From contig NZ_CANMQD010000002.1 of assembly GCF_947499945.1 (NCBI RefSeq), positions 1 through 64,000 of the forward strand: a stretch of DNA of 64,000 nucleotides, written 5' to 3'. Positions 53,568 to 62,509 of the stretch are shown here, one piece after another (positions within the stretch are counted from its first letter, which is position 1; each line of letters opens with the position of its first letter). The translations under genes and the position numbers were made by a program. Origin of the DNA: an uncultured Sulfitobacter sp. (GTDB lineage: Bacteria > Pseudomonadota > Alphaproteobacteria > Rhodobacterales > Rhodobacteraceae). Under the pieces are notes generated by a model. That model saw nothing but the letters and a program-made list of their open reading frames with translations. It searched no databases and was not told the origin of the DNA.

Positions 53568-54968
53568 ATGGTTCAGGCAGTTGCACTTGCACGGAACGAA
53601 GAAGGTATCGGCGCGGCGTTGGGCATTCTCAAGCAGCAGTTTGGCGAACGGTTCCAGACGGGGGCCTCCATTCGCGAACAGCACGCCCACACGACAACGT
53701 GGATCATCAACCAACCGCCTGATGGCGTGGTCTTTGCCCACTCTACGCAAGAAGTCTCGGACATCGTGAAGATATGTGCCGCTCATAAAGTACCGATTAT
53801 TCCGTTTGGCACGGGCACATCGCTGGAAGGGCATGTGAATGCACCTGCGGGGGGGGTCAGCATTGATGTAAGCCAGATGGCATCGGTGCTGGAGGTGAAT
53901 GCAGGCGATCTGGATTGCCGCGTGCAACCCGGTGTGACGCGTATGGCGCTCAACACGCATCTGCGCGATCAGGGGCTGTTTTTCCCGATTGATCCCGGTG
54001 CTGATGCGAGCATTGGGGGTATGGCCGCGACACGCGCGTCAGGCACCAATGCGGTGCGCTATGGCACGATGAAAGACAACGTGCTGAGCCTCGAAGTGGT
54101 GATGCCCAATGGCGAGATTATCCGCACCGCCAGCCGTGCGCGTAAATCCTCGGCTGGATATGATCTGACGCGGTTGATGGTTGGCTCCGAAGGAACGCTG
54201 GCGATCATCACAGAAGTTACGCTACGCTTGCAGGGTATTCCCGAGGCGATCTCGGCGGCGAGTTGTTCTTTCCCGACTGTCGAGGCAGCCTGTGAGACGG
54301 TTATGGCTGTCATCCAATACGGTCTGCCCGTGGCGCGGATCGAATTGTTGGATGCGATGGTGGTGAAGGCAGTCAACAGCTATTCCAAGTTGACCTTGCC
54401 AGAGACACCCTTGCTGCTGCTGGAATTTCACGGATCAGACGCAGGGGTCGCCGAGCAAGCCGAGACATTCGGCGCGTTGGCCGAGGAGTTCGGCGGCAAT
54501 GGCTATGCTGCGACCACTTCCGCCGAGGAGCGCAACAAGCTGTGGCAGGCGCGCCATGATGCCTATTGGGCGATGCTTGCCCTGCGCCCTGGTTGTAAGG
54601 CCGTGGCGACTGATGTCTGCGTGCCGATTTCCAAACTTGCAGAGGCTGTTGTTGCTACCAATGAGAAGGCCGCCGAGTTGGGCCTTGTGGCGCCGATTGT
54701 GGGCCATGCAGGGGACGGGAATTTTCATGCCTCTGTCTTGATCGACATGGACGACGCCCAAGAAGTCGCGCGTGCCGAGGCATTTGTAAGCTGGCTCAAT
54801 GACCGCGCGATTGCCCTTGGTGGGACATGTACAGGCGAGCATGGGATCGGTCAGGGCAAACGTCCTTATCTGGTCAAAGAGCTGGGCGGTGCAGTTGATG
54901 TCATGGCCGCGATAAAGCATGCGCTGGACCCTGACGACATCATGAATCCCGGAAAGATTATGCCCTGA
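53568..54968 (+). CDS. FAD-linked D-lactate/glycolate dehydrogenase (GlcD-like)
   Basis: The 466-residue protein has a PCMH-type FAD domain (VPIIPFGTGTSLEGHVNAPA, FFPIDPGADASIGGMAATRA, LTRLMVGSEGTLAIITEVTL) and a cap and C-terminal domain with VGHAGDGNFHAS, TCTGEHGIGQGK and DDIMNPGKI. It oxidises a D-2-hydroxyacid and passes electrons to the membrane chain. It starts three bases after ggt, so the two are cotranscribed. Whether it uses lactate, glycolate or another hydroxyacid cannot be told; glcE and glcF are not adjacent, which favours a D-lactate cytochrome-type enzyme. Confidence 0.88.
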   Translation: MVQAVALARNEEGIGAALGILKQQFGERFQTGASIREQHAHTTTWIINQPPDGVVFAHSTQEVSDIVKICAAHKVPIIPFGTGTSLEGHVNAPAGGVSIDVSQMASVLEVNAGDLDCRVQPGVTRMALNTHLRDQGLFFPIDPGADASIGGMAATRASGTNAVRYGTMKDNVLSLEVVMPNGEIIRTASRARKSSAGYDLTRLMVGSEGTLAIITEVTLRLQGIPEAISAASCSFPTVEAACETVMAVIQYGLPVARIELLDAMVVKAVNSYSKLTLPETPLLLLEFHGSDAGVAEQAETFGALAEEFGGNGYAATTSAEERNKLWQARHDAYWAMLALRPGCKAVATDVCVPISKLAEAVVATNEKAAELGLVAPIVGHAGDGNFHASVLIDMDDAQEVARAEAFVSWLNDRAIALGGTCTGEHGIGQGKRPYLVKELGGAVDVMAAIKHALDPDDIMNPGKIMP

Positions 54969-55100
54969 GCCTACCGCCTGCTGCTAAGGCGCTTGAAATG
55001 GAGCGAGGTCGGATTTGCACGTTTTCCAGTCGCGGCTTGGCGTTGGATTTCGGTGTTCGGGGATAAAACCAAGCCAAAGCGCGCAAAAGGGAATCGTGTC

Positions 55101-57593
55101 ATGAAAACACAAGTCAAAGCATTGGTTGTCGGCGGCGGCGCCGTGGGAACATCGATTGCCTACCATCTGGCACGTGCGGGGTGGGACGATGTCATGCTGC
55201 TAGAGCGCGACGAGCTGACCTCGGGCTCCACTTGGCACGCGGCAGGATTGCTGCCCTATTTCAACATGTCCTATGCGACGACGCATATCCACGATTATTC
55301 CATCAAGTTCTACAAGACGCTTGAGGAGGAGACAGGTCTAAATGCAGGCTTCGCCGTGGTGGGAAATTTGCGCATGGCCCAGACTGAGGAGCGGATGGAA
55401 GAGTATATGCTCTACGCCTCCACCGCCGAGACCTGTGGCGTGCCCTATGAGTGGATGACTCCCGACCAGATCAAGGCGAAGTGGCCTCTGATCCGTACCG
55501 AGGATTTGAAGGGTGCGATATACCACCAGACGGATGGCTATATTAACCCCGCCGATGTGACCATGGCGATGGCCAAGGGCGCACGCCAGCGTGGTGTTGT
55601 GATCGAGCGGAAATGGCAGGCGGACGCGTTTCATTGGAATGGTGAAGCGTGGGAAGTCACCGTCACCAAGATGGTCGAGAAGGGGGGCAATTTGATCCCT
55701 TCGGACGAGCAGGTTGTGATCACTGCCGAGCATGTGGTGACCGCCTCTGGCAACCACGCGCAGCGCACGGCGCAAATGCTGGGCATCAAGATGCCGGCAA
55801 TCCCTGTCGAGCACCAATTTATCGTCATGGATCAGGACCCTGATCTAGTCAAATTCCGCGCCGAAGGTAATGTTGAGCATCCGGTCATTCGCGATGCAGA
55901 CGCGCAGTCTTATGTGCGCGAAGAGCGCGGCGGCTGGATCTTGGGCGTTTATGAGAAAGACGCGCCAGCACGGTTCGAATACGGGGTGCCTGACAGCTTC
56001 CGTGCGGACCTGTTCCAGCTCAACCTTGATCGTATTGAGGATCAGTACGCAGCGATGCTGCACCGTATTCCATCTGCTGAGGACTCTGGCCTCAAGGACG
56101 ACTTTAACGGCCCGATCTGCTACACGCCTGACGGCAATCCACTGGTGGGTCCTGCGCCCGGTCTGCGCAACATGTGGCTGGCCGAGGGGTTCTCGTTCGG
56201 GATCACAGCGGCGGGCGGTACAGGCTATTACCTCGCGCAGTTGATGGTGGAGGGGGAGGCCGAGATCGACATGGCTTCGCTCGATCCAAAGCGCTACGGC
56301 GACTGGATGACCACCGAGTTTGCGGCCCGCAAGAACGAGGAGGCATATGAGCACGTCTATATCCTCCACCACCCAGATGAAGAGCGTCCTGCCGCGCGGC
56401 CTTTGCGCACGTCACCCGCCTATGATCGCCAAGCCGCGCGTGGTGCGCAATTTGGCTGGGTGAATGGCTGGGAGCGTCCGAACTACTATGCGCCAGTTGG
56501 GTTTGATGATGCAGGTAGCCGCTCCTTCCGCCGTGGTGGTTGGTGGAAACATGCAGTCGAGGAAGCCAAGGCGATCCGTGAGGGCGTGGGCCTGATCGAC
56601 GCGACTGCCTTTACCAAACATCTGGTCAAAGGGCCCGGTGCGACGGCTTTCCTTGACTGGTTCACCTGTAACAAGCTGCCCAATGTGGGCCGTATCAATC
56701 TCACCTATGCGCTGACGGGTGCAGGCACGACGCGCACGGAATACACCATCGTGCGTTTGGCGCAGGACGAATATTACCTTGTCAGCGCGGGTGGTTGGAC
56801 AGCCTATGACAGTGACTATCTACGCAAGGCAATTGAAGATAAAGCGCCCGAGCTTGGCTATATCGAGTGTCATGACGTGACAACGCAGTGGGGCGTGTTC
56901 GCAATCGCAGGCCCCAAATCGCGTGATGTTCTGCGCGACGTGATCAAAGACGCAGACCCTGAGACAGCGCTGAGCAACAAACGCTTCCCATGGCTCACCA
57001 TGCGCAATATCGAACTGGGCATGGTGCCTGTGCGCGCCATCCGCGTGGCCTATACCGGAGAGCTGGGTTGGGAATTGCACCACCCCATTGAGATGCAGAA
57101 CCACCTGTTTGATCTGCTGGAAAAAGCGGGTGACAAGCATGGCATGAAGCTGGTCGGCGCACGTGCGCAGAACTGGCTTCGTCAGGAAAAATCCTATCGC
57201 GCCTTCGGCACCGAGTTGGGGCGCGATGCGACCCCGCTTGAGGCTGATCTGCCGCGTTTTGTGAACATGGACAAGGATTTCTACGGCAAGCAAGCCATGG
57301 CAGATCATGGGATCAAAGCGAAATGCGTCACTGTTCTCATTGACGGGCCGGATGATGCAGACCCTTGGGGCCGTGAAGTACTCTATCACGGTGCGACCCG
57401 CGTGGGGCGTTTGACCTCGGGAGGCTATTCTGTCGCATTTGGGAAGTCGATCGGCATGGGTTATGTCAAGCCCGAGACTGCGGTGGTCGGGACCAAATTG
57501 AAGGTCAAGATGTTCGATCAGCTGTGGGACGCCGAGATTGTCGAGGACAGCCCTTATGACCCAAAAAATACCACCATTCGGGTGGACGGCTAA
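55101..57593 (+). CDS. FAD-dependent dehydrogenase with GcvT domain (dimethylglycine/sarcosine dehydrogenase type)
   Basis: The 830-residue protein has an N-terminal DAO domain (VVGGGAVGTSIAYHLARAGW; STWHAAGLLPYF with the likely covalent-FAD histidine) and a C-terminal GcvT/aminomethyltransferase half (from about residue 440; GVGLIDATAFTKHLVKGPGA, YTGELGWELHHPIEMQNHLF, EADLPRFVNMDKDFYGKQAM). Such proteins demethylate N-methylglycines and pass the carbon to tetrahydrofolate. The ATG at 55101 begins the FAD motif; the frame is open 36 codons further up, without family likeness. It follows the GlcD-like gene by 132 bases. The substrate may be dimethylglycine, sarcosine or a related methylamine acid. 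Confidence 0.9.
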   Translation: MKTQVKALVVGGGAVGTSIAYHLARAGWDDVMLLERDELTSGSTWHAAGLLPYFNMSYATTHIHDYSIKFYKTLEEETGLNAGFAVVGNLRMAQTEERMEEYMLYASTAETCGVPYEWMTPDQIKAKWPLIRTEDLKGAIYHQTDGYINPADVTMAMAKGARQRGVVIERKWQADAFHWNGEAWEVTVTKMVEKGGNLIPSDEQVVITAEHVVTASGNHAQRTAQMLGIKMPAIPVEHQFIVMDQDPDLVKFRAEGNVEHPVIRDADAQSYVREERGGWILGVYEKDAPARFEYGVPDSFRADLFQLNLDRIEDQYAAMLHRIPSAEDSGLKDDFNGPICYTPDGNPLVGPAPGLRNMWLAEGFSFGITAAGGTGYYLAQLMVEGEAEIDMASLDPKRYGDWMTTEFAARKNEEAYEHVYILHHPDEERPAARPLRTSPAYDRQAARGAQFGWVNGWERPNYYAPVGFDDAGSRSFRRGGWWKHAVEEAKAIREGVGLIDATAFTKHLVKGPGATAFLDWFTCNKLPNVGRINLTYALTGAGTTRTEYTIVRLAQDEYYLVSAGGWTAYDSDYLRKAIEDKAPELGYIECHDVTTQWGVFAIAGPKSRDVLRDVIKDADPETALSNKRFPWLTMRNIELGMVPVRAIRVAYTGELGWELHHPIEMQNHLFDLLEKAGDKHGMKLVGARAQNWLRQEKSYRAFGTELGRDATPLEADLPRFVNMDKDFYGKQAMADHGIKAKCVTVLIDGPDDADPWGREVLYHGATRVGRLTSGGYSVAFGKSIGMGYVKPETAVVGTKLKVKMFDQLWDAEIVEDSPYDPKNTTIRVDG

Positions 57594-58050
57594 ACACTAC
57601 ATCGCCATCGCGGGCATCCTGTTCGCGGTGGTCTTTGCCGTGGGTGTGGCGCTATCGCCTAACCGCACACCTACTGTCGCTGTGATTGGTGATCGGGCCG
57701 ATGAAATCCGCGCAGCGCTGAGCACTGAACAGGCTGAAGACGCGACTGTCACTATTGTCCTGCTCAATCGCTGGGACAGCCTGCGCCACCTTCCCGACAT
57801 TGCAGAGTTGTGCTGGGACGCCTGTCATGACCGCGTTGCCCCGCAGATTACGCTGACCCAAATGCGGTTTGGAAAGACCCGCAAAATAGTAGTTTTCCAC
57901 CTGCCTGATTTTGAGGGTAATCTCAACTGCGTTGCGACCCGCGCGGGTAATGCGCTGGAAGCACTTAAGGGTTATGGACCGTCGTGCCAGATCAAAGTGG
58001 CACACCGACATGTCTGGATATTGCCCATGGGACTGGGTCGTATATCCTGA
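57556..58050 (+). CDS. hypothetical single-pass membrane protein
   Basis: The 164-residue protein overlaps the end of the dehydrogenase gene by 38 bases. One helix (about residues 14-36, HYIAIAGILFAVVFAVGVAL) is followed by a soluble part with four cysteines (LCWDACHD, LNCVAT, SCQIK) and no known motif. Start from the ATG at 57556; a TTG at 57538 is in frame. The length of open frame downstream of the other gene supports reality, but no family is recognised. Confidence 0.5.
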   Translation: MTQKIPPFGWTAKHYIAIAGILFAVVFAVGVALSPNRTPTVAVIGDRADEIRAALSTEQAEDATVTIVLLNRWDSLRHLPDIAELCWDACHDRVAPQITLTQMRFGKTRKIVVFHLPDFEGNLNCVATRAGNALEALKGYGPSCQIKVAHRHVWILPMGLGRIS

Positions 58051-58053
58051 GGG

Positions 58054-58848
58054 CTATTGGTGCGTGCGAGCTGCCAGCCATGCCGTCCATTCCGCGCGGC
58101 TGCCCGAAAATGCGTTGAGATCAACCTCACCTACAATTCCGTCAATCAGCCCTGTCGCCGAGTACTGCCAAAAACGCCAGCTTTCGCGGGGGTAGGCTTC
58201 GCGCGGGGTCTTGGCCGTAGTGCGCAGCCAGTATTCATAGCCGTTAAAGAATTCCAGCCTGTTCTCTTCGTAAAAGCGTGGAGTTGTGTATATAATCGGG
58301 CGCTGGCCGTAATGTGCTTCGACGATTTTGAGCCATCGGCGCATTTCGGCCTGAACCACTTTTGCTTCGGGGCGGCGGTGCGCACAGGTGGGTGAAAACG
58401 GGTTCCACTCCATATCGAGGACGGGAGGCAGCATGCCTTTAGATTTCGGTACATTCTGGATAAACCAGCGGGCCTGAACCTCGGGGGTCGTGCAGAAATA
58501 GTAGAAGTGATAGGCGCCCCGTGCGACGCCCGCTTTGCCTGCGCCGCGCCAGTGGGATTTGAACATCGGGTCCAGTAGGTCACCGCCCTCGGTCGCTTTG
58601 AGGAAAGCAAAGTTCACGCCATTGCGCCGCGCTTGGGACCAGTTAACGCTTTTCTGAAAGCGGGCGGCATCAATACCGTGAACAGGGAAACGTGAGGGGC
58701 GTTGCCCTTTGAAATCAACGGGGTCGGCATCGCTAAAGTTGGGCGCGACTGGCTCTCCCAATGGGGTCGCTTTGCCACTGTCACCACTGCCGCCACAGGC
58801 CGTTAGCAGGGAGATCAGCAGGATCGAGAGGGTGGCGCGCATGTTCAT
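58054..58848 (-). CDS. GH25 lysozyme, lipoprotein
   Basis: The 264-residue muramidase-type protein has a lipoprotein signal ending LLTACGG (lipidated Cys about 18). The GH25 barrel shows VHGIDAARFQKSVNWSQARR, FAFLKATEGGDLLDP, GAYHFYYFC and the DxE catalytic pair in LDMEWN, and closes with WRFWQYSATGLIDGIVGEVD. It would cut the peptidoglycan glycan chain from the periplasm side. Its ATG overlaps the methyltransferase stop (ATGA), so it is translated with the two genes upstream. Confidence 0.88.
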   Translation of the reverse strand: MNMRATLSILLISLLTACGGSGDSGKATPLGEPVAPNFSDADPVDFKGQRPSRFPVHGIDAARFQKSVNWSQARRNGVNFAFLKATEGGDLLDPMFKSHWRGAGKAGVARGAYHFYYFCTTPEVQARWFIQNVPKSKGMLPPVLDMEWNPFSPTCAHRRPEAKVVQAEMRRWLKIVEAHYGQRPIIYTTPRFYEENRLEFFNGYEYWLRTTAKTPREAYPRESWRFWQYSATGLIDGIVGEVDLNAFSGSRAEWTAWLAARTHQ

Positions 58849-59495
58849 ATCGGAGTCCGTTTCGCAATAAAAGCAAGGTTGTTGGCGGGCATTTCCCTCA
58901 CGCTAAGGGTTAGTCCTGCGGATGTCAGCACCTCATTGATCCATCTGTCATCCTTGTACCCGATGGCGGGGTTGGCGGCGGATAACTCGGCGTGAAATTG
59001 CGCGTCTCCCTGAGAGGTAAGCGTGCCACTTCGCATGAAGGGACCGTAGAGGGTCAGGGTGCCTGTGGGCGTGAGGGCAAGAGCAGCCTCGGTCAGGATC
59101 GTGAGCGCTTGGGGCTGGGAAATGAGGTGCAGCAGATTGCCAAGATGGATCAGATCAAAGGGGGCGTGATCCGCGGACCACCCTTGTTTTGTGGCGTCTA
59201 ACGCGATGGTGGGGTGCAGATTGGGGAGTTGTGTGGACGCTGCGTAGGCGTTGATGCTGGCGATGCGGTCGGCGGCGATTTCTGAGGGGAACCAGTCGAC
59301 ATCGGGGAGGGCCGCGGCGAGGGCTGTGACGTGTTGGCCTGTGCCTGAGGCGATCTCAAGTGCGCGGCCTTGAGGTGGCGCGACCTCGGTCAGCAAGGCC
59401 GTGATGATGGGTAGATTACGCTCAGCTGAGGGAGCAAACAGCATGGCGCCATCGATGGGGGTGGCGATACTGGCACTGGGGGGCAGGCCGCTCAT
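58845..59495 (-). CDS. DUF938 SAM-dependent methyltransferase-like protein
   Basis: The 216-residue protein has the DUF938 start FAPSAERNLPIITALL, SAM motif I ALEIASGTGQHV, DWFPSEIAADRIASI and FDLIHLGNLLHLIS. The acceptor is unknown. I choose the ATG at 59495, which overlaps the stop of the oxidase gene; the frame is open upstream but out of family. The family is widespread in proteobacteria and its function is not settled. Confidence 0.85.
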   Translation of the reverse strand: MSGLPPSASIATPIDGAMLFAPSAERNLPIITALLTEVAPPQGRALEIASGTGQHVTALAAALPDVDWFPSEIAADRIASINAYAASTQLPNLHPTIALDATKQGWSADHAPFDLIHLGNLLHLISQPQALTILTEAALALTPTGTLTLYGPFMRSGTLTSQGDAQFHAELSAANPAIGYKDDRWINEVLTSAGLTLSVREMPANNLAFIAKRTPI

Positions 59496-60562
59496 GGGCG
59501 CAGGCGGTCGGGGCGCAGGGCGGCGACGGAGGCGGCATCGAGCGACGGTGTGCGGCCCGTGATCAGATCGGCCAGAAGCGTGGAGGCGGCAGGGGAGGTT
59601 TGGAAGCCGTAGCCCCCTTGGCCCGCGCACCAGACGAACTCTGGCACTTCCGGATCGCGGCCCAGAACGAGGGTGCGATCAGGGGCAAAACTGCGCAATC
59701 CTGCCCACGTGGCGATGGGGCGTTTAACAGGCTCGGACACCATATTTCCATAGCGATCAAGGCCCTCGGCGAGGGTCATGTCATCGGCGTAGGCGTCATG
59801 GGGATGGGTGGCTATTTCTTCGGCGGGAGAGACGAGGAGCGCGCCTGCGTCGGGCTTGGCGTACCAGCTCTCATTGACGCCAAAGAACATCGGCCAGCGG
59901 GATGTGTCATGGCCCCCCGGTGCCGCGAGGCGGGCCATGGAGCGGCGGTGGGGTATGATGCCAAGTGGCGTTACGCCCGCGATGCCAGCGATCAGATCGG
60001 CCCAAGCGCCAGCGGCGTTTACGAGGGTTTTGGCAGTGAATTCGGCCCCTGCGGTGACGTGCCAACCGTGGGCGTCCTGACGGATTTGGGTGACCACGGC
60101 ATCGGTGATTACATGGCCGCCGTTGGCGCGAATGGTGCGGATGAAATCCTGCATCAGACGGTCTGTGTCGATGTCGAAAGCGGGCGCGTGATAGGCGGCG
60201 AGGCCCACTTTTGCAGGGTCAAGAACGGGAACGAAATCAATGGCTTCGGCGGGGGTGATGGGATGTACACCCATGTTGGCCACGTCCGCTTTGAAGGCTT
60301 CATGTTCGCTCTCGCGGGCGACGACGAGGAGGCCGCGCTGGGTCAGGTATTCGCCCTGTTGGAAATACTCCATGCTGGCGCGGTTGAGCGCTTGGACGGA
60401 AGGCGCGCCGTAGTTTTCCGCGATCAGCGCGGCGGAGCGGCCGGAGGTGTGGTAGCCTGTGGCGCTTTCCATTTCCAAAACAGTGACTTGGGCGTCAGCG
60501 CTGAGGCGGGCGGCGGCGGAGAGGCCTGCGATGCCGCCGCCGATGATGAGGATGTCGGTCAT
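59492..60562 (-). CDS. FAD-dependent amino-acid dehydrogenase/oxidase (DAO family, DauA-like)
   Basis: The 356-residue protein has an N-terminal FAD motif ILIIGGGIAGLSAAARLS, TSGRSAALIAENYG, the middle NAAGAWAD and a C-terminal FVWCAGQGGYGFQTSPAAS. TSGRSA and QGGYGFQT are typical for D-arginine dehydrogenase DauA and related flavoproteins. It deaminates a D-amino or imino acid in the cytoplasm or at the membrane. It leads a three-gene overlapping operon with the DUF938 and lysozyme genes, so a D-amino acid released from the cell wall is a sensible but unproved substrate. Confidence 0.85.
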   Translation of the reverse strand: MTDILIIGGGIAGLSAAARLSADAQVTVLEMESATGYHTSGRSAALIAENYGAPSVQALNRASMEYFQQGEYLTQRGLLVVARESEHEAFKADVANMGVHPITPAEAIDFVPVLDPAKVGLAAYHAPAFDIDTDRLMQDFIRTIRANGGHVITDAVVTQIRQDAHGWHVTAGAEFTAKTLVNAAGAWADLIAGIAGVTPLGIIPHRRSMARLAAPGGHDTSRWPMFFGVNESWYAKPDAGALLVSPAEEIATHPHDAYADDMTLAEGLDRYGNMVSEPVKRPIATWAGLRSFAPDRTLVLGRDPEVPEFVWCAGQGGYGFQTSPAASTLLADLITGRTPSLDAASVAALRPDRLRP

Positions 60563-60806
60563 TTTGGTGTGCCTTGGATGCTGTGCCTATTGTTCGAATT
60601 TTTGGCACGGGGGCGGCGGGCGCGCAACGGGTAAAGGCGCGATCGGAACGGGTGCAGCGAATCAAGGGTTAACGGCGTTGTTTTATGGGGAATGTGGGGG
60701 GTGTTTTGCGTACAGAACCTGTGCACAGGCCGTACACCCCCCTGTGCACCTTTTGCGCAGGGGAGCGTGGTTAACGCGGCGTGCGGTGGCATTTGTTAAG
60801 GGTGCG

Positions 60807-61415
60807 TTAAACGCCGCCCTTTTCCACGGCGCGCTGGTAGGCGGGGCGGGCCTCAATAGAGTCTACAAAGGCCGCCAGCTTGGGGTATTTTGCGCGACCA
60901 TCAAGACGCATGGCGATCTGGGCGGGAAAGCTAAGCATGATGTCGGCGGCACTCAGATCATCAAGGACGAAGTGACCCGAGGGGCGCAGGATGCTTTCCA
61001 TATAGGCGAAGTGGTTGTCGAGCTCGGACGCGATGCGCGGATGCAGGGGTGCGCCAGCCTCGCCCAGTTTGCTCACGTAGAGATTGAGCAGAACGGGCGT
61101 CATAGCGGAGCCTTCGGCGAAGTGCATCGCCTCAAGGTGGCGGATGTGGGCGGTTGTGCCAGCCTTGGGGATCATCTGGGGCGCGTATTTGGAACATAGG
61201 ATTTCGGTGATGGCCGCACTCTCGATCACAATCTCGCCGTCCATCTCGATCATCGGGGATTTACCCAAGGGGTGGAGTTTCAGGAGTTCTGGCGGGGCGA
61301 GATTGGTTTTCTCATCGCGGGTGTGGGTGATGAATTCGTAAGGCTCTCCGATCTCTTCGAGGAGCCAGAGGATGCGGAGCGAGCGGGACCTGTTGAGGTG
61401 ATGAAGTTTTATCAT
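60807..61415 (-). CDS. glutathione S-transferase
   Basis: The 202-residue cytosolic GST has an N-terminal thioredoxin-like domain (LHHLNRSRSLRILWLLEEIG with a Ser or Arg in the glutathione site, KSPMIEMDGEIVIESAAITE) and a helical C-terminal domain (LDDLSAADIMLSFP). ESAAI is the conserved glutathione-binding end of the first domain. It is monocistronic, divergent from the EamA gene. The substrate is unknown. Confidence 0.88.
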   Translation of the reverse strand: MIKLHHLNRSRSLRILWLLEEIGEPYEFITHTRDEKTNLAPPELLKLHPLGKSPMIEMDGEIVIESAAITEILCSKYAPQMIPKAGTTAHIRHLEAMHFAEGSAMTPVLLNLYVSKLGEAGAPLHPRIASELDNHFAYMESILRPSGHFVLDDLSAADIMLSFPAQIAMRLDGRAKYPKLAAFVDSIEARPAYQRAVEKGGV

Positions 61416-61551
61416 GAAGCCATCCTAGGGACTGGGATTGGAATGGGAAGATTTAGTTTGAAGAGACGTTGCGCTACGCTTGTCTCGTTGCAGTTCAGGC
61501 CATAGGGAGATGGGGTGGGCGTTTCCCCACCTGTATTTTGGCGCAACTTTT

Positions 61552-62445
61552 ATGTTTAGTCGTCCTTCATCCCAAGTCACAGGCTTTGCCGCTGCTTGGA
61601 GCATTGTTTTTGTCTGGTCTTTCTGGCTAATCGTGAGCCGCGTGGCGCAGGACAGCGGGCTGACGGTCTATGATCTGGCGGCAATGCGCTATGGCTTGGC
61701 CTCGATCATCGCATTGCCATTGTGCCTTTATTATAAACCGTGGCGGGGTTTGAGTTGGATTCAGATTGTGGTTCTGTCGTTCATACTGGGGCCAGTTTAT
61801 ATCATCGCTGTATTTTCGGCGTTTTTATATGCACCAGCGGCGCATGGTGGGATATTTATGAACGGGATTTTGCCGCTAATCAGTATCCTGTTCGCCTTTG
61901 TGTTGTTCCGCCAAAGTCCTAGCTTGCGGCAAGGGATGGGGGCGCTGTTGATCCTGATTTCTGCCATTGTGCTGGCATGGGACGGGAGTATTGCCAGTGA
62001 TGCAGACACGTGGATCGGGGATGCACTCTTTATTGTCGGGGCGTTATTTTTCGCAACTTATGTGATCTTGTCCGAACGTTGGCAACTGGGCGCGATGCAG
62101 ATTATCTTTTGCGGCACTATCGTGAACGCGGTGATTTATTTGCCGATCTGGGTGATCTGGCTGCCTTCGGGACTCGTGGAGGCACCCGTGGGACCGCTTT
62201 TGTTGCAGGCGGTCTATCAGGGGTTTGTGCCCAACCTAATCGGGTTGTTGTTTATTGCCCATGCGTCTCGGTCTATCGGAACAGCCAATACCTCGGCGAT
62301 CCTCGCGGCGGTGCCGGGGGGCGGAGCAGTCTTGGGCTTTTTGATCTTGGGCGAGGCATTCAGCCTGACCAGCATCATGGCGATTGCATTGCTGACATTG
62401 GGTTTGCTGATTACGGTGCGGCGCAGAGCGGTGCCGCCCGTTTGA
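61552..62445 (+). CDS. EamA-family drug/metabolite transporter
   Basis: The 297-residue membrane protein has ten helices in two EamA repeats; GFAAAWSIVFVWSFWLIVSR opens the first and YVILSERWQLGAMQIIFCG lies at the start of the second, with a closing PGGGAVLGFLILGEAF. It probably exports a small metabolite or amino acid. I choose the ATG at 61552 because the first helix begins just after it and the family is about 290-300 residues; the frame is open back to 61480. Confidence 0.85.
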   Translation: MFSRPSSQVTGFAAAWSIVFVWSFWLIVSRVAQDSGLTVYDLAAMRYGLASIIALPLCLYYKPWRGLSWIQIVVLSFILGPVYIIAVFSAFLYAPAAHGGIFMNGILPLISILFAFVLFRQSPSLRQGMGALLILISAIVLAWDGSIASDADTWIGDALFIVGALFFATYVILSERWQLGAMQIIFCGTIVNAVIYLPIWVIWLPSGLVEAPVGPLLLQAVYQGFVPNLIGLLFIAHASRSIGTANTSAILAAVPGGGAVLGFLILGEAFSLTSIMAIALLTLGLLITVRRRAVPPV

Positions 62446-62454
62446 GCCTGTGCA

Positions 62455-62485
62455 ATAAAAAAGGCCCCACCTCGGGCAGGGCCTT
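62455..62485 (-). terminator. rho-independent terminator of the BMP-binding-protein gene
   Basis: AAGGCCC and GGGCCTT pair around an 11-base loop; on the minus strand a run of six T follows. It lies between the converging EamA and BMP genes and can serve both. Confidence 0.85.
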
Positions 62486-62509
62486 CCTAAGTTCAAATGT
62501 TAATGCCGC

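Noticed and set aside
59600..60634. 344-codon plus-strand frame opposite the FAD oxidase
   Set aside because: Glycine-rich antisense shadow; the minus frame has the FAD motif and operon overlaps.
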